This document shows positions 1-9,030 of a stretch of 64,000 nt of DNA, in pieces; position 1 is the stretch's first letter, and each line of letters begins with the position of its first letter. The notes under the pieces were generated by a model. That model searched no databases. It worked only from the letters and a program-made list of their open reading frames with translations, and was not told the DNA's origin. The stretch is from JAGWAJ01 sp026707615 (lineage in GTDB: Bacteria; Acidobacteriota; Vicinamibacteria; Vicinamibacterales; UBA8438): the NCBI GenBank assembly GCA_965207595.1, contig CBDBMW010000013.1:1116001-1180000 (forward strand), written 5' to 3'. Position numbers and translations under genes: made by a program.

Positions 1-160
1 GGCCGACGCGGAACCCCGGCCACGGCGGGAGGCGGTGTGGCACGCCGGGGCAGGTGCTGCTGGGCGCGACGGTGGCGGCTGTGTTTGCGGCGGTGGCGGC
101 CCCTTGGGAAGTGACCGCGGCCGGCCGCGTAGCGCCGGTGGTGGGGAATGAGACATACGC
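1..160 (+). pseudogene. N-terminal remnant of a caspase-like DGR target gene
   Basis: This stretch matches, base for base over most of its length, positions about 10735-10894 of the intact caspase-like target 1 gene. It still reads in frame through the signal-peptide region and into the first beta strand of the caspase domain (GRVAPVVGNETYAH against GRVALVVGNGTYAH in target 1). Homology stops abruptly near 160, where a reversed ISL3-type transposase fragment begins, so the rest of the gene is lost. The gene is also cut by the left edge of the window. It is evidence for a fourth, now dead, member of the DGR target family. Confidence 0.8.
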
Positions 161-161
161 G

Positions 162-430
162 CACCAAATATATGATACAGAGCAACTTCCAGTGCCTCGG
201 AGGTGCGGAACCCATACGCCCGTCTGATGACCGCCCTGGTCTTCCCGTTGAAGCCTTCGACAACGCCACTGAAGAACTTTCCCGGGCGCGGAACCAGTTC
301 GAGGATCAGCTCGCGGTGCGAGCGCACCATGCGGGCAACGTTCTTCATCGGGTGGAGCGGCGAGCACATCGTCCGAGTGCACCAGTCGTCGAGGAACCGT
401 CCGGCCCAGAACGGCGACACGTAGGACGTA
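162..430 (-). pseudogene. ISL3-family transposase, C-terminal fragment
   Basis: Read on the minus strand this gives the C-terminal end of an ISL3-type (IS204/IS1001/IS1165) DDE transposase. Recognisable pieces are FLDDWCTRTM, MKNVARMVRSHR, the SGVVEGFNGK segment around the last catalytic acid, and RRAYGFRTSEALEVALYH near the C-terminus. The N-terminal two thirds, including the first two catalytic residues, are absent. It abuts the caspase-gene remnant directly, so the insertion or a later deletion probably destroyed that gene. No inverted repeat was identified. Confidence 0.75.
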
Positions 431-1171
431 ACCCTCGACTTGGTCCTTCCGATCCTGGATACCGACGCCTGCGCGGTCGCCACGCGGATCCAGTTCGTGG
501 GCGTCGCCGGCGGCGACGGCGTGCTGCTCGCTGCGGAGCACTTCAACTTGGTGACGTGGGTTACCACGGTCTTTGCACCGGGTGTCCGCGTCGGTGGGCC
601 GCGACGTGAGGAGAGCGGCGGAGGGTGGACCGTGCCCGGCGGCGATTCGGTGTGTCTGCCCGGCTCGCGAGGCCGCCAGGACGGGCGGCGGGCCGCGGGC
701 TGAGAGAGCAAGCGACAATCGCAATGAACAAGAGCGCAGCTGTGCAGGCGCATGGTCCTTCACTCCGAATCCTCCAAGAACGCGCGCGTCGTCGCGCCGG
801 GGCGCCTTCCCGCCCTGGGCGCACGCGCGGGCTGCTGCAGCGGCTCCGCGTCTGCGAGTTGATGGGTGGAGGCCGGTTCTCGATCCCAAAGGTGGGGAAG
901 CTGGCCGTCGAAACGCGGGCCCCGCGATGCGGCCGCGACCCGTCACCGGCAAGGGCATCGTGACCCCGGCGCGTCGTGTCGTGAGGGCGCAAGTCTCCAG
1001 ACTGGTTGGTGATGCCGAAGAGCTAGCTAGTTCGGCTGTAGGCGAACCGCAACGGCTACCAGCCTCGCCCGGCTGTCAGCGTTGCCGACACGGCCGAAGG
1101 ATGGACGGCGTTGAATCTCGCCGGATGCCGATGGACGCGTGGCGTTCCGTGGGCCACCGGAAGGAAGTGCG
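431..1171. other. No recognisable gene
   Basis: About 740 bases between the ISL3 fragment and the coiled-coil gene. Open frames occur on both strands but none has a family-like motif or a credible start, and they overlap one another as expected of GC-rich non-coding DNA. It is probably decayed sequence. I see no structural RNA or repeat in it. Confidence 0.4.
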
Positions 1172-1663
1172 ATGTCTGATCCGGGAGAACACACGAAACC
1201 CGTGACCGCGCCGTCGGACGTTCGCAGTCAACTGGCGACTCGTCAGGTGTACCGCGACCTATGGTCGGCCATCCAGGCGAACGGCCAGGCTCTCAAGGCG
1301 GCTGACCACCTGGCCGGCAGGGTCGACGCCAAGGTCACGGCGATCGATGTGAAGGTCGCCACGCTCGTTTCCAAGGCCGCCACGAACGAGCGGGCGCTCC
1401 TTACGCTCGCTTCGAAGCTGTCCAGCGGGCTCGCGACCCTGGGATCCCGAGTGACTGCCCGGATCGAAGACCTCGACGCGAAGTTGATCGGACGGGTTGA
1501 GGCGCTGTCGTGTCAGGTGAAGGCCAACCGCGATGCAATCCGTGACCTTGGGGAGAGGTTTCAGGCGACCGAGACGGCGGTCAACCGGTTCGACGTCCGG
1601 CTGGAGAGAGTCGAGAAAGCGTTGGCGGCGATCGCCATGGCTGTGAACGCGAAGATCTCATGA
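1172..1663 (+). CDS. Small coiled-coil protein of unknown function
   Basis: A 163-residue protein. The ATG at 1172 is chosen because AAGGAAG lies just upstream at 1161-1167; an in-frame start at 1139 would add 11 low-complexity residues. From about residue 15 to the end the sequence is almost entirely helical with heptad-like spacing (repeats such as RVDAKVTAIDVKVATL and RIEDLDAKLIGRVEAL), resembling tail-fibre or apolipoprotein-like coiled coils. There is no signal peptide, membrane segment or catalytic motif. It stands alone among degraded mobile elements, so it may be a leftover cargo gene. I do not recognise a specific family. Confidence 0.55.
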   Translation: MSDPGEHTKPVTAPSDVRSQLATRQVYRDLWSAIQANGQALKAADHLAGRVDAKVTAIDVKVATLVSKAATNERALLTLASKLSSGLATLGSRVTARIEDLDAKLIGRVEALSCQVKANRDAIRDLGERFQATETAVNRFDVRLERVEKALAAIAMAVNAKIS

Positions 1664-1786
1664 GGGCGGTCGGCTTGGCCGTTCGATGCGTCAGTTGGCA
1701 TTCACCGTGAACACGTGCCGAATCGGTGTCATGACCCGACTGTTGCTGCGCAGGGCGCGGATACACAGTCAAGGTCCTCGGAGCCA

Positions 1787-1870
1787 ACGAGATCTACCAG
1801 AAGCTGGCAGTCTACCGGCAGGCAGACCCGGTCCGTTTGGTGCTGTCGCTGCCGGACCTTCGGTTGGGCC
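1787..1870 (+). pseudogene. LuxR-type regulator, C-terminal remnant (copy 1)
   Basis: The plus strand reads IYQKLAVYRQADPVRLVLSL, which corresponds to the C-terminal end of the intact LuxR-type regulator at 9300-10472 (IYKKLAVSRQADLVRLVLSL). Only the end of the helix-turn-helix domain survives, and the stop codon has been lost. It is followed by the same downstream block found after the second remnant at 4598. Confidence 0.7.
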
Positions 1871-1985
1871 TGACGCTGAGGGTCTCTCGTCGGAAGGATC
1901 GGGTCGGTCGCCCCGCCTCCCTTCCGACGACACAGCCCGCCAACGTGCTGTACTTACCAATATCGGCAGAGACAAAGGTGGTGCA
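1866..1985 (+). repeat. Downstream block of LuxR-gene tail, copy A
   Basis: About 115 bases that are clearly homologous to 4645-4760. Shared runs include TGACGCTGAGGGT, GATCGGGTCGGTCGCCC and TACCAATATCGG. The TACCAATATCGG piece resembles the dyad-containing block found upstream of DGR targets 1 and 2 (CTACCACTTTCGGTAG), so this is probably a decayed target-gene promoter region. It carries no gene of its own. Confidence 0.6.
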
Positions 1986-2559
1986 CAGTGGCAGGCTACG
2001 GAGTGGAAGCGCCGGACCGCCTGCGTGTCGTCGCCCGGGGCCCGGCGTCGGGATTTCGAGCACGTCGCGGAAGTCCCGGCCCGGAGCCGGCCGCGGATCT
2101 CGAGAGTCATCCGCGGGTGCTCCACCAGCCGCGGCGGCTTGTAGACGAACGACAGGTGCTACTGGACCTGATTCAAGATGCTCTTGAGCTACATCCCGTT
2201 CCCCTTGCGCGTCGCTTGGCTGCTGCAACACCGAGTGTCGCGGGTTCCGGAACGGGACGCGTTCGCCGCTGTCCAGGCTACGTTCTCTGATTCGGGCCGG
2301 GTCGCGCCCTCGGACGCCGGCGTCGGGAATCGACCCTCGTCGGACAAGAGCCGGGGAGGTTCGTGCGCGGAGCCGGCGTCCAGGCCGACAGCCCCGCGTA
2401 ACGGGGGTGGAGCGAACGGACGTGCCTGGACGGCGGCGAGGCCACGCGCATGCTGTGGGTCTGACGAGGGAACCAGTCCTTCATTCCGCGCACGGATTCT
2501 GCGGAAGACCCGAACTCGGAGTTGGCGCCCGGGCGCGGATCCGGAAAGGAAAGGAAGCG
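1986..2559. other. No recognisable gene
   Basis: About 570 bases between the decayed regulatory block and the first Cache-domain gene. Frames are open on both strands but contain nothing recognisable. A purine-rich ribosome-binding site (GGAAAGGAAAGGAAG) for the next gene sits at the right end. Confidence 0.4.
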
Positions 2560-3387
2560 ATGAATCCAATGGACATGCCCGTGGGGACGCCGTCAACCGA
2601 CACCGCAATCGGGATTGCCTCGAACGCTGAAGAGACTACCTGGGTGCAGCGGACCCGGCTATCGTGCCGTACCCGAGTCCTTTCACGGATAGCGGGATCG
2701 ACGGTGTTCCTCTGCACCGCGGCAACCGCGCTCGCCCAGGTGACGGCCGCCGGCGTCGTCGATCGACCGACCCTGCGGGCGTTCGTCGAGCGGGCCAACG
2801 CTCATTCGAAGGCGGCGGTTTCGAACGCTACGGACCGGGGCGCGTTCGGCTTCTTCGATCGCGAGTTCCGGCACGTCGGTCCGTGGCGGCACGGATCGAT
2901 CTACCTCGCGGTTCTCGACGCGGAGGGCGCCGACCGCGGCAGGTTCCTGTTTCACGCGACCCGGTCGGACCTGGAAGGCGAGAACGTGTGGGACTTCGAG
3001 GACAAGAATGGCGTGCTGGTCACGCAGGAATTCGTGGCAAAGGCCGGCCGCGACTTCGTCGAGTACTACTTCGACGATCCGAGCGTGGTCGGGGATGAGG
3101 AAGAGGGCTCGTTCAAAATCGGCTACGCCGACAACCTGGAGATCCGGGGACATCGGTACCTCATCATCTCGGGCTACTACCCCGCGACCAGCGTCCCGAT
3201 CGCCCCGCCGCTCGTTCTGCTCCTGCAGGCCGCTCTTCTCGCCGCTGGCGGCAGGTGCCTGCACTCGCGGCGACGCGGGCTAACGGGGTGCGGCAGTTGC
3301 CGGGGACCAAATGAGCTCACGGGCATGAGAGACGTCCCGCTGGCCGTCGGTCGTCAACGCCACGGCGAGCGAGGGTGGCGTCGGTAG
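2560..3387 (+). CDS. Secreted Cache-domain protein with C-terminal membrane tail (copy 1)
   Basis: A 275-residue protein. The ATG at 2560 follows a strong GGAAAGGAAAGG ribosome-binding site. A long basic N-terminus precedes a signal-like segment (AGSTVFLCTAATALAQ), then a single sCache-type ligand-binding domain at about residues 65-205 with characteristic pieces (LRAFVERA, FFDREFRHVGPW, GSFKIGYADNLEIRG, IISGYYPAT). A hydrophobic C-terminal segment (PPLVLLLQAALLAAGG) and an arginine-rich end follow, like a membrane or sorting tail. It is about 45% identical by eye to the protein at 5235. The last ~40 residues after SRRRG have no counterpart in that paralogue and run into an IS91 fragment, so the natural C-terminus has probably been replaced by read-through. 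Ligand unknown; there is no attached signalling domain. Confidence 0.7.
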   Translation: MNPMDMPVGTPSTDTAIGIASNAEETTWVQRTRLSCRTRVLSRIAGSTVFLCTAATALAQVTAAGVVDRPTLRAFVERANAHSKAAVSNATDRGAFGFFDREFRHVGPWRHGSIYLAVLDAEGADRGRFLFHATRSDLEGENVWDFEDKNGVLVTQEFVAKAGRDFVEYYFDDPSVVGDEEEGSFKIGYADNLEIRGHRYLIISGYYPATSVPIAPPLVLLLQAALLAAGGRCLHSRRRGLTGCGSCRGPNELTGMRDVPLAVGRQRHGERGWRR

Positions 3388-3439
3388 AGCGCCAGCCACA
3401 TCGGGCGACTGCCGCGCCCTCGAGCGTCGCCGCGAACAC

Positions 3440-3982
3440 GAACGGCGGCGTTGCAGCGCTTGGGTTTTCCACGTGATGGTCGTCCGGTACGCAGTGCACG
3501 TGCGGATGATGGACGAGCGTGTGACCGCAGCTGTGCAGCGCGGCGAAGAAGCCGATCTCGGCGCCGAGATGGCGCGGGTCGGCCGCGATCCTGCGGAGCG
3601 TGTCGGCGACAGCGCGGAAGAGCAGGCCGTAGACGATGGTCTTGTTCTGGGTCGCGATCTCGGCGACGGCCGGGGGCACGGTGACGACGACGTGGAAGTA
3701 CTCGGTGAGCGGCAGATCGGCGCGACGCCGTGCGAGCCACTCGGCGCGGGCCAGCGGCTGGCAGGTCGGGCAGTGGCGGTTGCGGCACGAGTTGTACCAG
3801 ACGCGCCGATGGCCGCAGTGGTCACACTGCTCGACGTGGCCGCCGAGCGCGGCGGTGCGGCACCGTTCGATGGCCGCCGTGACACGCCGCTGCGCGGTCG
3901 ACAGAGCGTCCCCGACCTCGGCCCGAAAGGCAACGCCGTGGCGGCGGAACACTTCCGCCACGGAGAGCGCGGCACGCGGCAC
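3440..3982 (-). pseudogene. IS91-family transposase, truncated
   Basis: Minus-strand fragment of an IS91-type (Y2 HUH) transposase. It starts at an ATG at 3982 and shows the N-terminal zinc-binding region (CDHCGHRRVWYNSCRNRHCP), then YFHVVVTVPP and HTLVHHPHVHC leading towards the catalytic region. After that motif the similarity ends and the frame runs into unrelated sequence, so the catalytic tyrosines are missing. It lies directly downstream of a degraded tyrosine recombinase on the same strand, a common pairing in IS91-like elements. Not functional. Confidence 0.75.
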
Positions 3983-4029
3983 GGCCCTCGCTCAGTCGAC
4001 GAGCCGGGCGCGTGGTGGTACTGGCCGCG

Positions 4030-4560
4030 GGAGCAGGTCCAGCGGACTGGCGGTCGAGCAGACCTTGGTAGTCGCCACCCGCAGGTAGCGGGTGGTGGTC
4101 TGCAGACTCCGATGTCCGAGCAGGAGTGGAGGGTGCGCAGGTCGGTGCCGGCGTCGAGGAGATGCAGCGAGAAGGCATGGCGAAGCGAATGTGGCGTGAC
4201 GACCACGGCGGGATGCGCGCGCCGGGCCGGGATCCGGCAGGCCAAACTGAACCGCGCTGCGCGTGATCGGCGCATCGGGGCGCTCGCCGGAGAAGAACCA
4301 GTGCCGGTGGCGTTCCGTCTCTCGACCAGGCGGGCAGCACCGCCAGCAGCTTCGGCGAGGGCATCACGTAGCGGTCCTTCTGACCCTTGCCCTTCGCGAT
4401 GCGCAGCACCATCCGTTCGCTGTCGACGGCGGCCCCGGTGAGGCGGACGGCCTCGGAGATTCGCAGGCCGGCGGCGTAGCAGGTGGTCAGGATAGCGCGA
4501 CGCTTCGCGGCCTTCACCGCGTCGAGAGAACCTGGACCACTTCCTGCGGGCTGAGCACGC
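4030..4560 (-). pseudogene. Tyrosine recombinase (integrase), frameshifted fragment
   Basis: On the minus strand, LSPQEVVQVL, AILTTCYAAGLRISEAVRLT and KGQKDRYVMPSP are the start of the catalytic domain of an XerC/D-like integrase, including the first catalytic arginine (GLRISE). The frame then shifts: TPHSLRHAFSLHLLDAGTD (the HxxR box) is read in another frame. The final tyrosine region is not intact, and the N-terminal SAM-like domain is missing. At least two frameshifts make it a pseudogene. It precedes the IS91 transposase fragment. Confidence 0.75.
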
Positions 4561-4597
4561 TCCGGCGCGTGTCGTTGCTGCCGCCGTTCGTTGCACA

Positions 4598-4646
4598 GGC
4601 AGACCTGGTCCGCTTGGTGCCGTCGCTGGCGGCAACTTCGGGTTAG
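4598..4646 (+). pseudogene. LuxR-type regulator, C-terminal remnant (copy 2)
   Basis: The plus strand reads AQADLVRLVPSLAATSG followed by a stop, matching the last residues of the intact regulator (RQADLVRLVLSLADLG). Together with the following block it forms a second copy of the arrangement at 1787-1985. The left part is cut by the degraded integrase. Confidence 0.65.
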
Positions 4647-4760
4647 CCTTGACGCTGAGGGTGCTTTCGTCGGGGCGATCGGGTCGGTCGCCCGCCCTCA
4701 CCGACGGAACAGCCCGTCTTCTTCAGAAAACTACCAATATCGGAAGGGACAAGGGTGGTG
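4645..4760 (+). repeat. Downstream block of LuxR-gene tail, copy B
   Basis: Second copy of the block at 1866-1985. The end, CTACCAATATCGGAAGGGAC at 4731-4750, aligns well with CTACCACTTTCGGTAGCGAC upstream of DGR target 2, so this looks like a decayed target promoter and operator. It is followed within 30-100 bases by possible VR-end and Avd remnants, consistent with internal deletion of a target gene body. Confidence 0.6.
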
Positions 4761-4789
4761 CAGCCGTGGCATGCTTGCGCCGTTGCGAA

Positions 4790-4816
4790 TCGGTATCCGC
4801 GGTTCGCAAACGATGG
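4790..4816 (+). repeat. Possible decayed VR-end (IMH-like) remnant
   Basis: These 27 bases match the end of the DGR variable regions (TCGGTTTTCGCGTGGCGAGG and the following bases) at 18 of 27 positions without gaps. On its own that is weak, but the segment sits where it should: after a target-like promoter block and about 40 bases before an Avd remnant, the same order as at 22990-23101. Confidence 0.4.
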
Positions 4817-4858
4817 CGCGGAGGTTGAGAAGCGGTGTCGATGAAGCGGAGGTAGCCG

Positions 4859-4978
4859 ATGGACGCCGCACGACGGACAGGTCCGGCGCTGGAGGCAGCG
4901 TACCGCTTCGTGCTGTGGCTGGTGCCGACGGTGGAGCGCTTCCCGCGGAGGCAGAGCTCCTGCTGGGGGGACCGGTTT
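4859..4978 (+). pseudogene. Avd-like DGR accessory protein, N-terminal remnant
   Basis: The start (MDAARRTGPALEAAYRFVLW) and LVPTVERFPR match the intact Avd region at 23101-23220 almost exactly at the DNA level. A one-base loss and a compensating one-base gain garble seven codons, and homology ends after the GDR codons near 4978. Everything downstream to 5234 is unrelated and shows no recognisable gene. Unlike the intact locus, this remnant keeps the reading frame between its ATG and the conserved FVLWLVPT segment. Confidence 0.75.
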
Positions 4979-5234
4979 TGTGGCTCCTGCAAGAGCGCGA
5001 TCTATATCCAGATGATAATACACCGCGGTTTCGGATGAGCGTTGACAGTCTGGAAGTCGACCGGGGGGGGAACTACCTCGTGCTATTGGACGACCGCCCG
5101 GGCCAACTGCGACGCGTGCGCCAGCCAGTGGGGCGATCTCATGGGCGCACCGGCGGGGTCGTCGCTGCGAATGCGTGGGCCTTTCTCGCCCGTCAGTCAA
5201 GCGGTTTGTTCTCCCGTCACAAGGTCGTTGAAGC

Positions 5235-5852
5235 ATGACTACCCTGCGGAGCCCGTTCATCCTTCTCGTGCCGTTCGCATTGCTGCTCATCCCGTTCCTG
5301 GGCGGCGTCACATCCTCGTTCGCTCACGTGACGGCCAGCGACGTCATGGACCGCTCGACTCTGAGAACGTTCGTCCAGAGGGCCGCGGAGCGGACGGAGA
5401 GCGAGGTGTCGGACGCGACCGCCGCCTACGGCTTTCTCGACCGCACGTTCCGCCCTATTGGTGAGTGGCACATGGGTTCCGTCTACATCTTCGTGGTCAA
5501 TACTCAAGGAGCCGTTCTGTTCCACGGCGCCAGCCCAAGCCTGGAAGGACGGAACCTGTACAACAACAGGGACAGGAACGGGGTGTACTACGTCCAGCAG
5601 CTCATCGCCGCGGCGGAGGCGGGCGGAGACTTCGTCGAGTACCTCTTCGACAATCCGGACGTGCAGGGCGACGAAGTAGAGGGCTCGCCGAAGGTGAGCT
5701 ATGCAGTGCTGTTGGACCTGAGGGGGGAGAGGCTGGTTATCGGCTCCGGCTACTACCCCGCGATACCCACGCCCATGGCCCCGCCGCTGGCGCTGCTTGC
5801 GCTCGCGACCCTGCTCGCGGGCGGGGCGTACCGCCGCTTGCGCCGGCGGTAG
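5235..5852 (+). CDS. Secreted Cache-domain protein with C-terminal membrane tail (copy 2)
   Basis: A 205-residue protein with a clear signal peptide (LVPFALLLIPFLGGVTSSFA). One sCache-type domain spans about residues 35-175 (STLRTFVQRA, YGFLDRTFRPIGEW, DPxxQGDE-like region, GSPKVSYAVLLDLRGERL, IGSGYYPA). It ends with a proline-bounded hydrophobic helix (APPLALLALATLLAGG) and a terminal arginine cluster, the layout of a C-terminal anchor or protein-sorting tail. It is a paralogue of the protein at 2560 and, unlike it, has an intact C-terminus. Cache domains bind small extracellular ligands in receptors, but no transducer domain is fused here, so it may act as a free or anchored binding protein. 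The function is unknown. Confidence 0.75.
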   Translation: MTTLRSPFILLVPFALLLIPFLGGVTSSFAHVTASDVMDRSTLRTFVQRAAERTESEVSDATAAYGFLDRTFRPIGEWHMGSVYIFVVNTQGAVLFHGASPSLEGRNLYNNRDRNGVYYVQQLIAAAEAGGDFVEYLFDNPDVQGDEVEGSPKVSYAVLLDLRGERLVIGSGYYPAIPTPMAPPLALLALATLLAGGAYRRLRRR

Positions 5853-5956
5853 GGGGCGCGCAGGGTCTCGCGGTCGATCCGCTTGTTGTCGCTCTTGTAG
5901 AAGTGCGGTTTTCTGAACGGGTATCGACGGGTCTCCTGGACGAGGTGGGGGCGTGG

Positions 5957-6290
5957 TCAGTTTGCGGTCCGACCACGCCGCGGGGGCTTCCGGTTGCGCT
6001 CCTGCTGACTGAGTTCGGCCTCTCGTCTGCGGAAGCGATGGCCTTCGAGGAGGAAGAGCTCGGCGTGGTGGGTCAAGCGGCCGATCAGCGCGACGGCGCA
6101 GGAGGCGTTGGGGAAGACGTTGTCCCGTCGCTTGAAGGGCAGGTTGGTGGTGATCAGCGGGGAGCGGTGCTCGTAGCGTCGGCTGACGAGCTGGAAGACC
6201 AAGTCGGTGCGGCGTGCGTCGTAGCCGAGGTAGTCCACTTCGTCGACGACCAGGATCGTGGGCCGATTGTTAGTGCCGTAGGCTGCGTCC
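5957..6290 (-). pseudogene. IS21-type helper ATPase (IstB), C-terminal fragment
   Basis: Minus-strand reading gives the C-terminal half of IstB, the AAA+ transposition helper of IS21 elements: TILVVDEVDYLGYD (Walker B), FQLVSRRYEHRSPLITTN (sensor 1 region) and IGRLTHHAELFLLEGHRFR. The P-loop half is missing and the upstream frame is unrelated, so it is a remnant. No IstA partner was found beside it. Confidence 0.75.
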
Positions 6291-6540
6291 GAGCATCCTG
6301 GGGCGCACGTGGCGCAAACCGGAACGCGGAGCGCCCTGGGAGCTGATCTACGGCGGCGACGTGTCGTTCGGCACCGGGGCGCTGGAGCGGCAGCGTTGCG
6401 CTCGGCGTGATACGACTCGCCCGTCCGGGCTCGACTACGCGGTGCCGCAGGCGGGGGTGGCGTGCACACCGCCGTGAAGTCAGGCTGACGAGTTACGCTC
6501 GGGTTCCCGAACCCGTTTGACGAGAGGGAGCCGAACGGGC

Positions 6541-7907
6541 ATGTCGCAGATGGCGCCTGACATGATGCGCAAACTCGCGCACCATGTGGCGGACATATTG
6601 ATAGGGCGGAACGTGCGATTGCCGGGCGAACGGGCGTGGAAGGGCGACTTCAAGGACGCTCCCGCTGACCGGTTGGGCGAAGACCCGCCGGAAACCGGCC
6701 GGCCGGCGCGAGACGTAGTCGACCGGGCAGCGCGGGACGTGTTAAGCAATACGTTCAGACTCGATCATCGCGGTGGTTCGGCTTCGTGCCGACGTGTCCG
6801 ACGCGGCCCGGCGTGCTAGCCGACTTCATCGCCTCCGGTTTCGACGTCAACGCGGCAACCTGAATGGTAGGGAGCGGCGCGAGGCAGCTCGAATCGGTCG
6901 TGATCGGCCGGTTCCGTCGGTGGTTCGGACTGCCGGACGGGGCGGGCGGACTGATGACCAGCGGCGGGTCCGCGGCGGCCATGCACGGGTTGGTGGCGGC
7001 CCGCGAGGCGGCCGGCAATCCCAAGCGGGCTGTCGCCTACATGAGCGACCAGAGTCACCGCGCGCAGGTCGAGGCGGCCCGCATCGTGGGCATCGCGGGG
7101 GACCGGATTCGGGTGCTCCCGACCGACACGTCGGGCCGGCTCGATCCGGGAGCGGTTACGGAAGCGATCGCCGCGGACCGAGCGGCGGGATGCACGCCGA
7201 TGGTCGTTTGCGCGAACGCCGGCACCGCCACCTGCGGCGCCGTCGACCCGCTGCCGGCCCTGGCGGACATCTGTGCTGCCGAGCGCGCGTGGCTTCACGT
7301 CGATGCGGCCTATGCCGGATTCGCGATCCTGACGCCACGGGGGGCGACGGCGCTCAAAGGCATCGAACGGGCCGACTCGATCAACGTCGATGTGCACAAG
7401 TGGCTGTTTCAGCCGTACGAGGCCGGCGCCATACTGGTGCGCGACGCCGGCACGCTTGAACGGGCCTTGGGGATTCAGCACGACGTGTTGCAGGATTCGG
7501 TGTGGGGCGCCGAGCACGAGAACCTCTCGTTGAAGGCATGGATGTCGATTCAGACCTTCGGGATGGCGGGGTTCCGCGCGGCCATCGAGAACGGGCTCGA
7601 TCTGGCCGACCGCGCCGCGGAGTACGCAGGCAGGAGCCGCACGCTGGAACTGGTGTCGGCGTCGCTTGGCATCGTGTGCTTCCGCGTCAACTCCGGCGAC
7701 CTCGGCGAGGACGCCCTGGCTCGTCTCAACCGCGAGGTGCTCGCGCACGTGTTCTGGGGCGAGCAGGCGTTGCTCTCGTCTGCGATGGTCAACGGTCGAT
7801 TCGTGCTGCGGTTGTGCATCCTGAACCACAACACGACGTGGGATGACGTCCGGAAGACACTCGAGGCCGTCGAGCGGTCTGCTCACGAAGCAGACGAAGG
7901 GACTTGA
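6541..7907 (+). pseudogene. PLP-dependent amino-acid decarboxylase (group II), frameshifted
   Basis: Read with two corrections, this is a full-length group II pyridoxal-phosphate decarboxylase of the aromatic amino-acid decarboxylase/tyrosine decarboxylase family (about 455 residues). The ATG at 6541 begins MSQMAPDMMRKLAHHV. A one-base deletion near 6770 shifts the frame after LDH, and a TGG-to-TGA change at 6861 replaces the tryptophan before MVGSGARQ. From 6864 the frame is open to the end and contains TSGGSAAAMHG, HVDAAYAGFA and the PLP-lysine motif NVDVHKWLFQ. With a frameshift and a nonsense codon in the N-terminal third it should not make an active enzyme unless these are sequencing errors. 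The substrate cannot be told. Confidence 0.85.
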
Positions 7908-8289
7908 GGTGCTGTGCGTCTCCTGGCGCCTCGATTCGTCCCCCGCGGAGCCCATGGTGTCGTCTCTGCGGCCGGGCGGCTGCCGGCAGGGGCCGTAACC
8001 GCTTCCTCGGAAATGACGAATGCGGGGGGAGCGACCCCGGTCCCGGAAGGTGTAACGAAGGCGCCCTCCTCGACCAGACGCTCAAGAGCTTCTTTCGGCG
8101 ACACGTCCACGCTTCGACGCGCTCGGCGCCATCGCCTCCAACCGCGTCTACGACAACCTTCGCAGCGGGGTCCTCAACCGCGGCGGCGCCGTGCAGTGTC
8201 ATCCCCGCCTGCTCGAGCTGGCCGGCCATACCACTTCGCGCCCCGGCCCGCCACACCGGGGCGGGGGAAGTGAAGAGTTGCAGGCTTCA
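7908..8289. other. No recognisable gene
   Basis: About 380 bases between the decarboxylase pseudogene and the serine recombinase remnant. A short plus-strand stretch near 8104-8230 (RFDALGAIASNRVYDN) looks protein-like but is too short to assign and has no start. Probably decayed coding sequence. Confidence 0.35.
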
Positions 8290-9030
8290 TACTACGCACC
8301 TTCCCGTACGTGCGATGCAAGCTTGGGGTGCTGCTTCGGGTCGTGTCGCCGTTTGCCGGCATGGGCGGCGGGCAGCGGTCCGGTGGGCGCTTCGAAGAGG
8401 ATGGTGTCTTTGTCGTCGGCGCGCACGGCGCGCAGCACACCTTCGTGTGCGAAGCGCTGGCGGTGGCCGGATGCACGTAGCTCTGGATGTCGTACGCCTC
8501 GCGCAGCATGCGGACACGCAGGCGGCTGAATGGCAATCCGGTCCCGGTGCGTAGCCACCGCCCGTTGAGCGTCTCGGCGATCTGCGCGTCAGTCTGTTCG
8601 GTGGCGAGGGCACGGACCAGTTCGACGACCGCGGCCGGAGTACGGCGCAGATCCGGCGCCCCGAGCGGCAGTGGGCACTCGATCTTCCGGGTGGCGCCGC
8701 CCCGCCAGCGAATGGAGACTCGGATCACGTCGTCGCGCGGCAGGGTCACATCGTCGATCAGGAGCCGCAGCATCCGCTTGCGGTCGCGCGCCGGCGTGCG
8801 CGGGTCATGCCAGACGCGCGGCAGGTCGGCGACCAGTGTCGCCACCCGCTCGTTCATGTCGGGAGTGATCGCGGGCGTCTCTTTCCGGTGCCGTTCCAGG
8901 TTGTCGGCCACGAGCCGGTTCTCGGGCCGCACGAGCAGAAGCTTCCGGTGCGCCAGCTCGGCGTCCTCTCGAAGCCGGGCGAGCTGCGCCCGCTTGGCGC
9001 GATCGATCACGAGGATGGGCAAGTTGGGCG
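8290..9030 (-). pseudogene. Large serine recombinase, C-terminal remnant
   Basis: Minus-strand protein pieces match the C-terminal half of a large serine recombinase. They include RAKRAQLARLREDAELA with VRPENRLVADNLER (coiled-coil region), WHDPRTPARDRKRMLRLLI with VSIRWRGGATRKIECPLP (post-zinc-ribbon region), and DAQIAETLNGRWLRTGTG. A frameshift near 8490 moves the final part (GVLRAVRADDKDTILFEAP) into another frame. The catalytic serine domain and most of the zinc ribbon are missing. It is one of several dead mobility genes in this region. Confidence 0.75.

Noticed and set aside
3280..4701. A minus-strand open frame of ~470 codons joining integrase and transposase regions
   Set aside because: It is a chance concatenation of frames across two degraded genes; real motifs switch frame within it.
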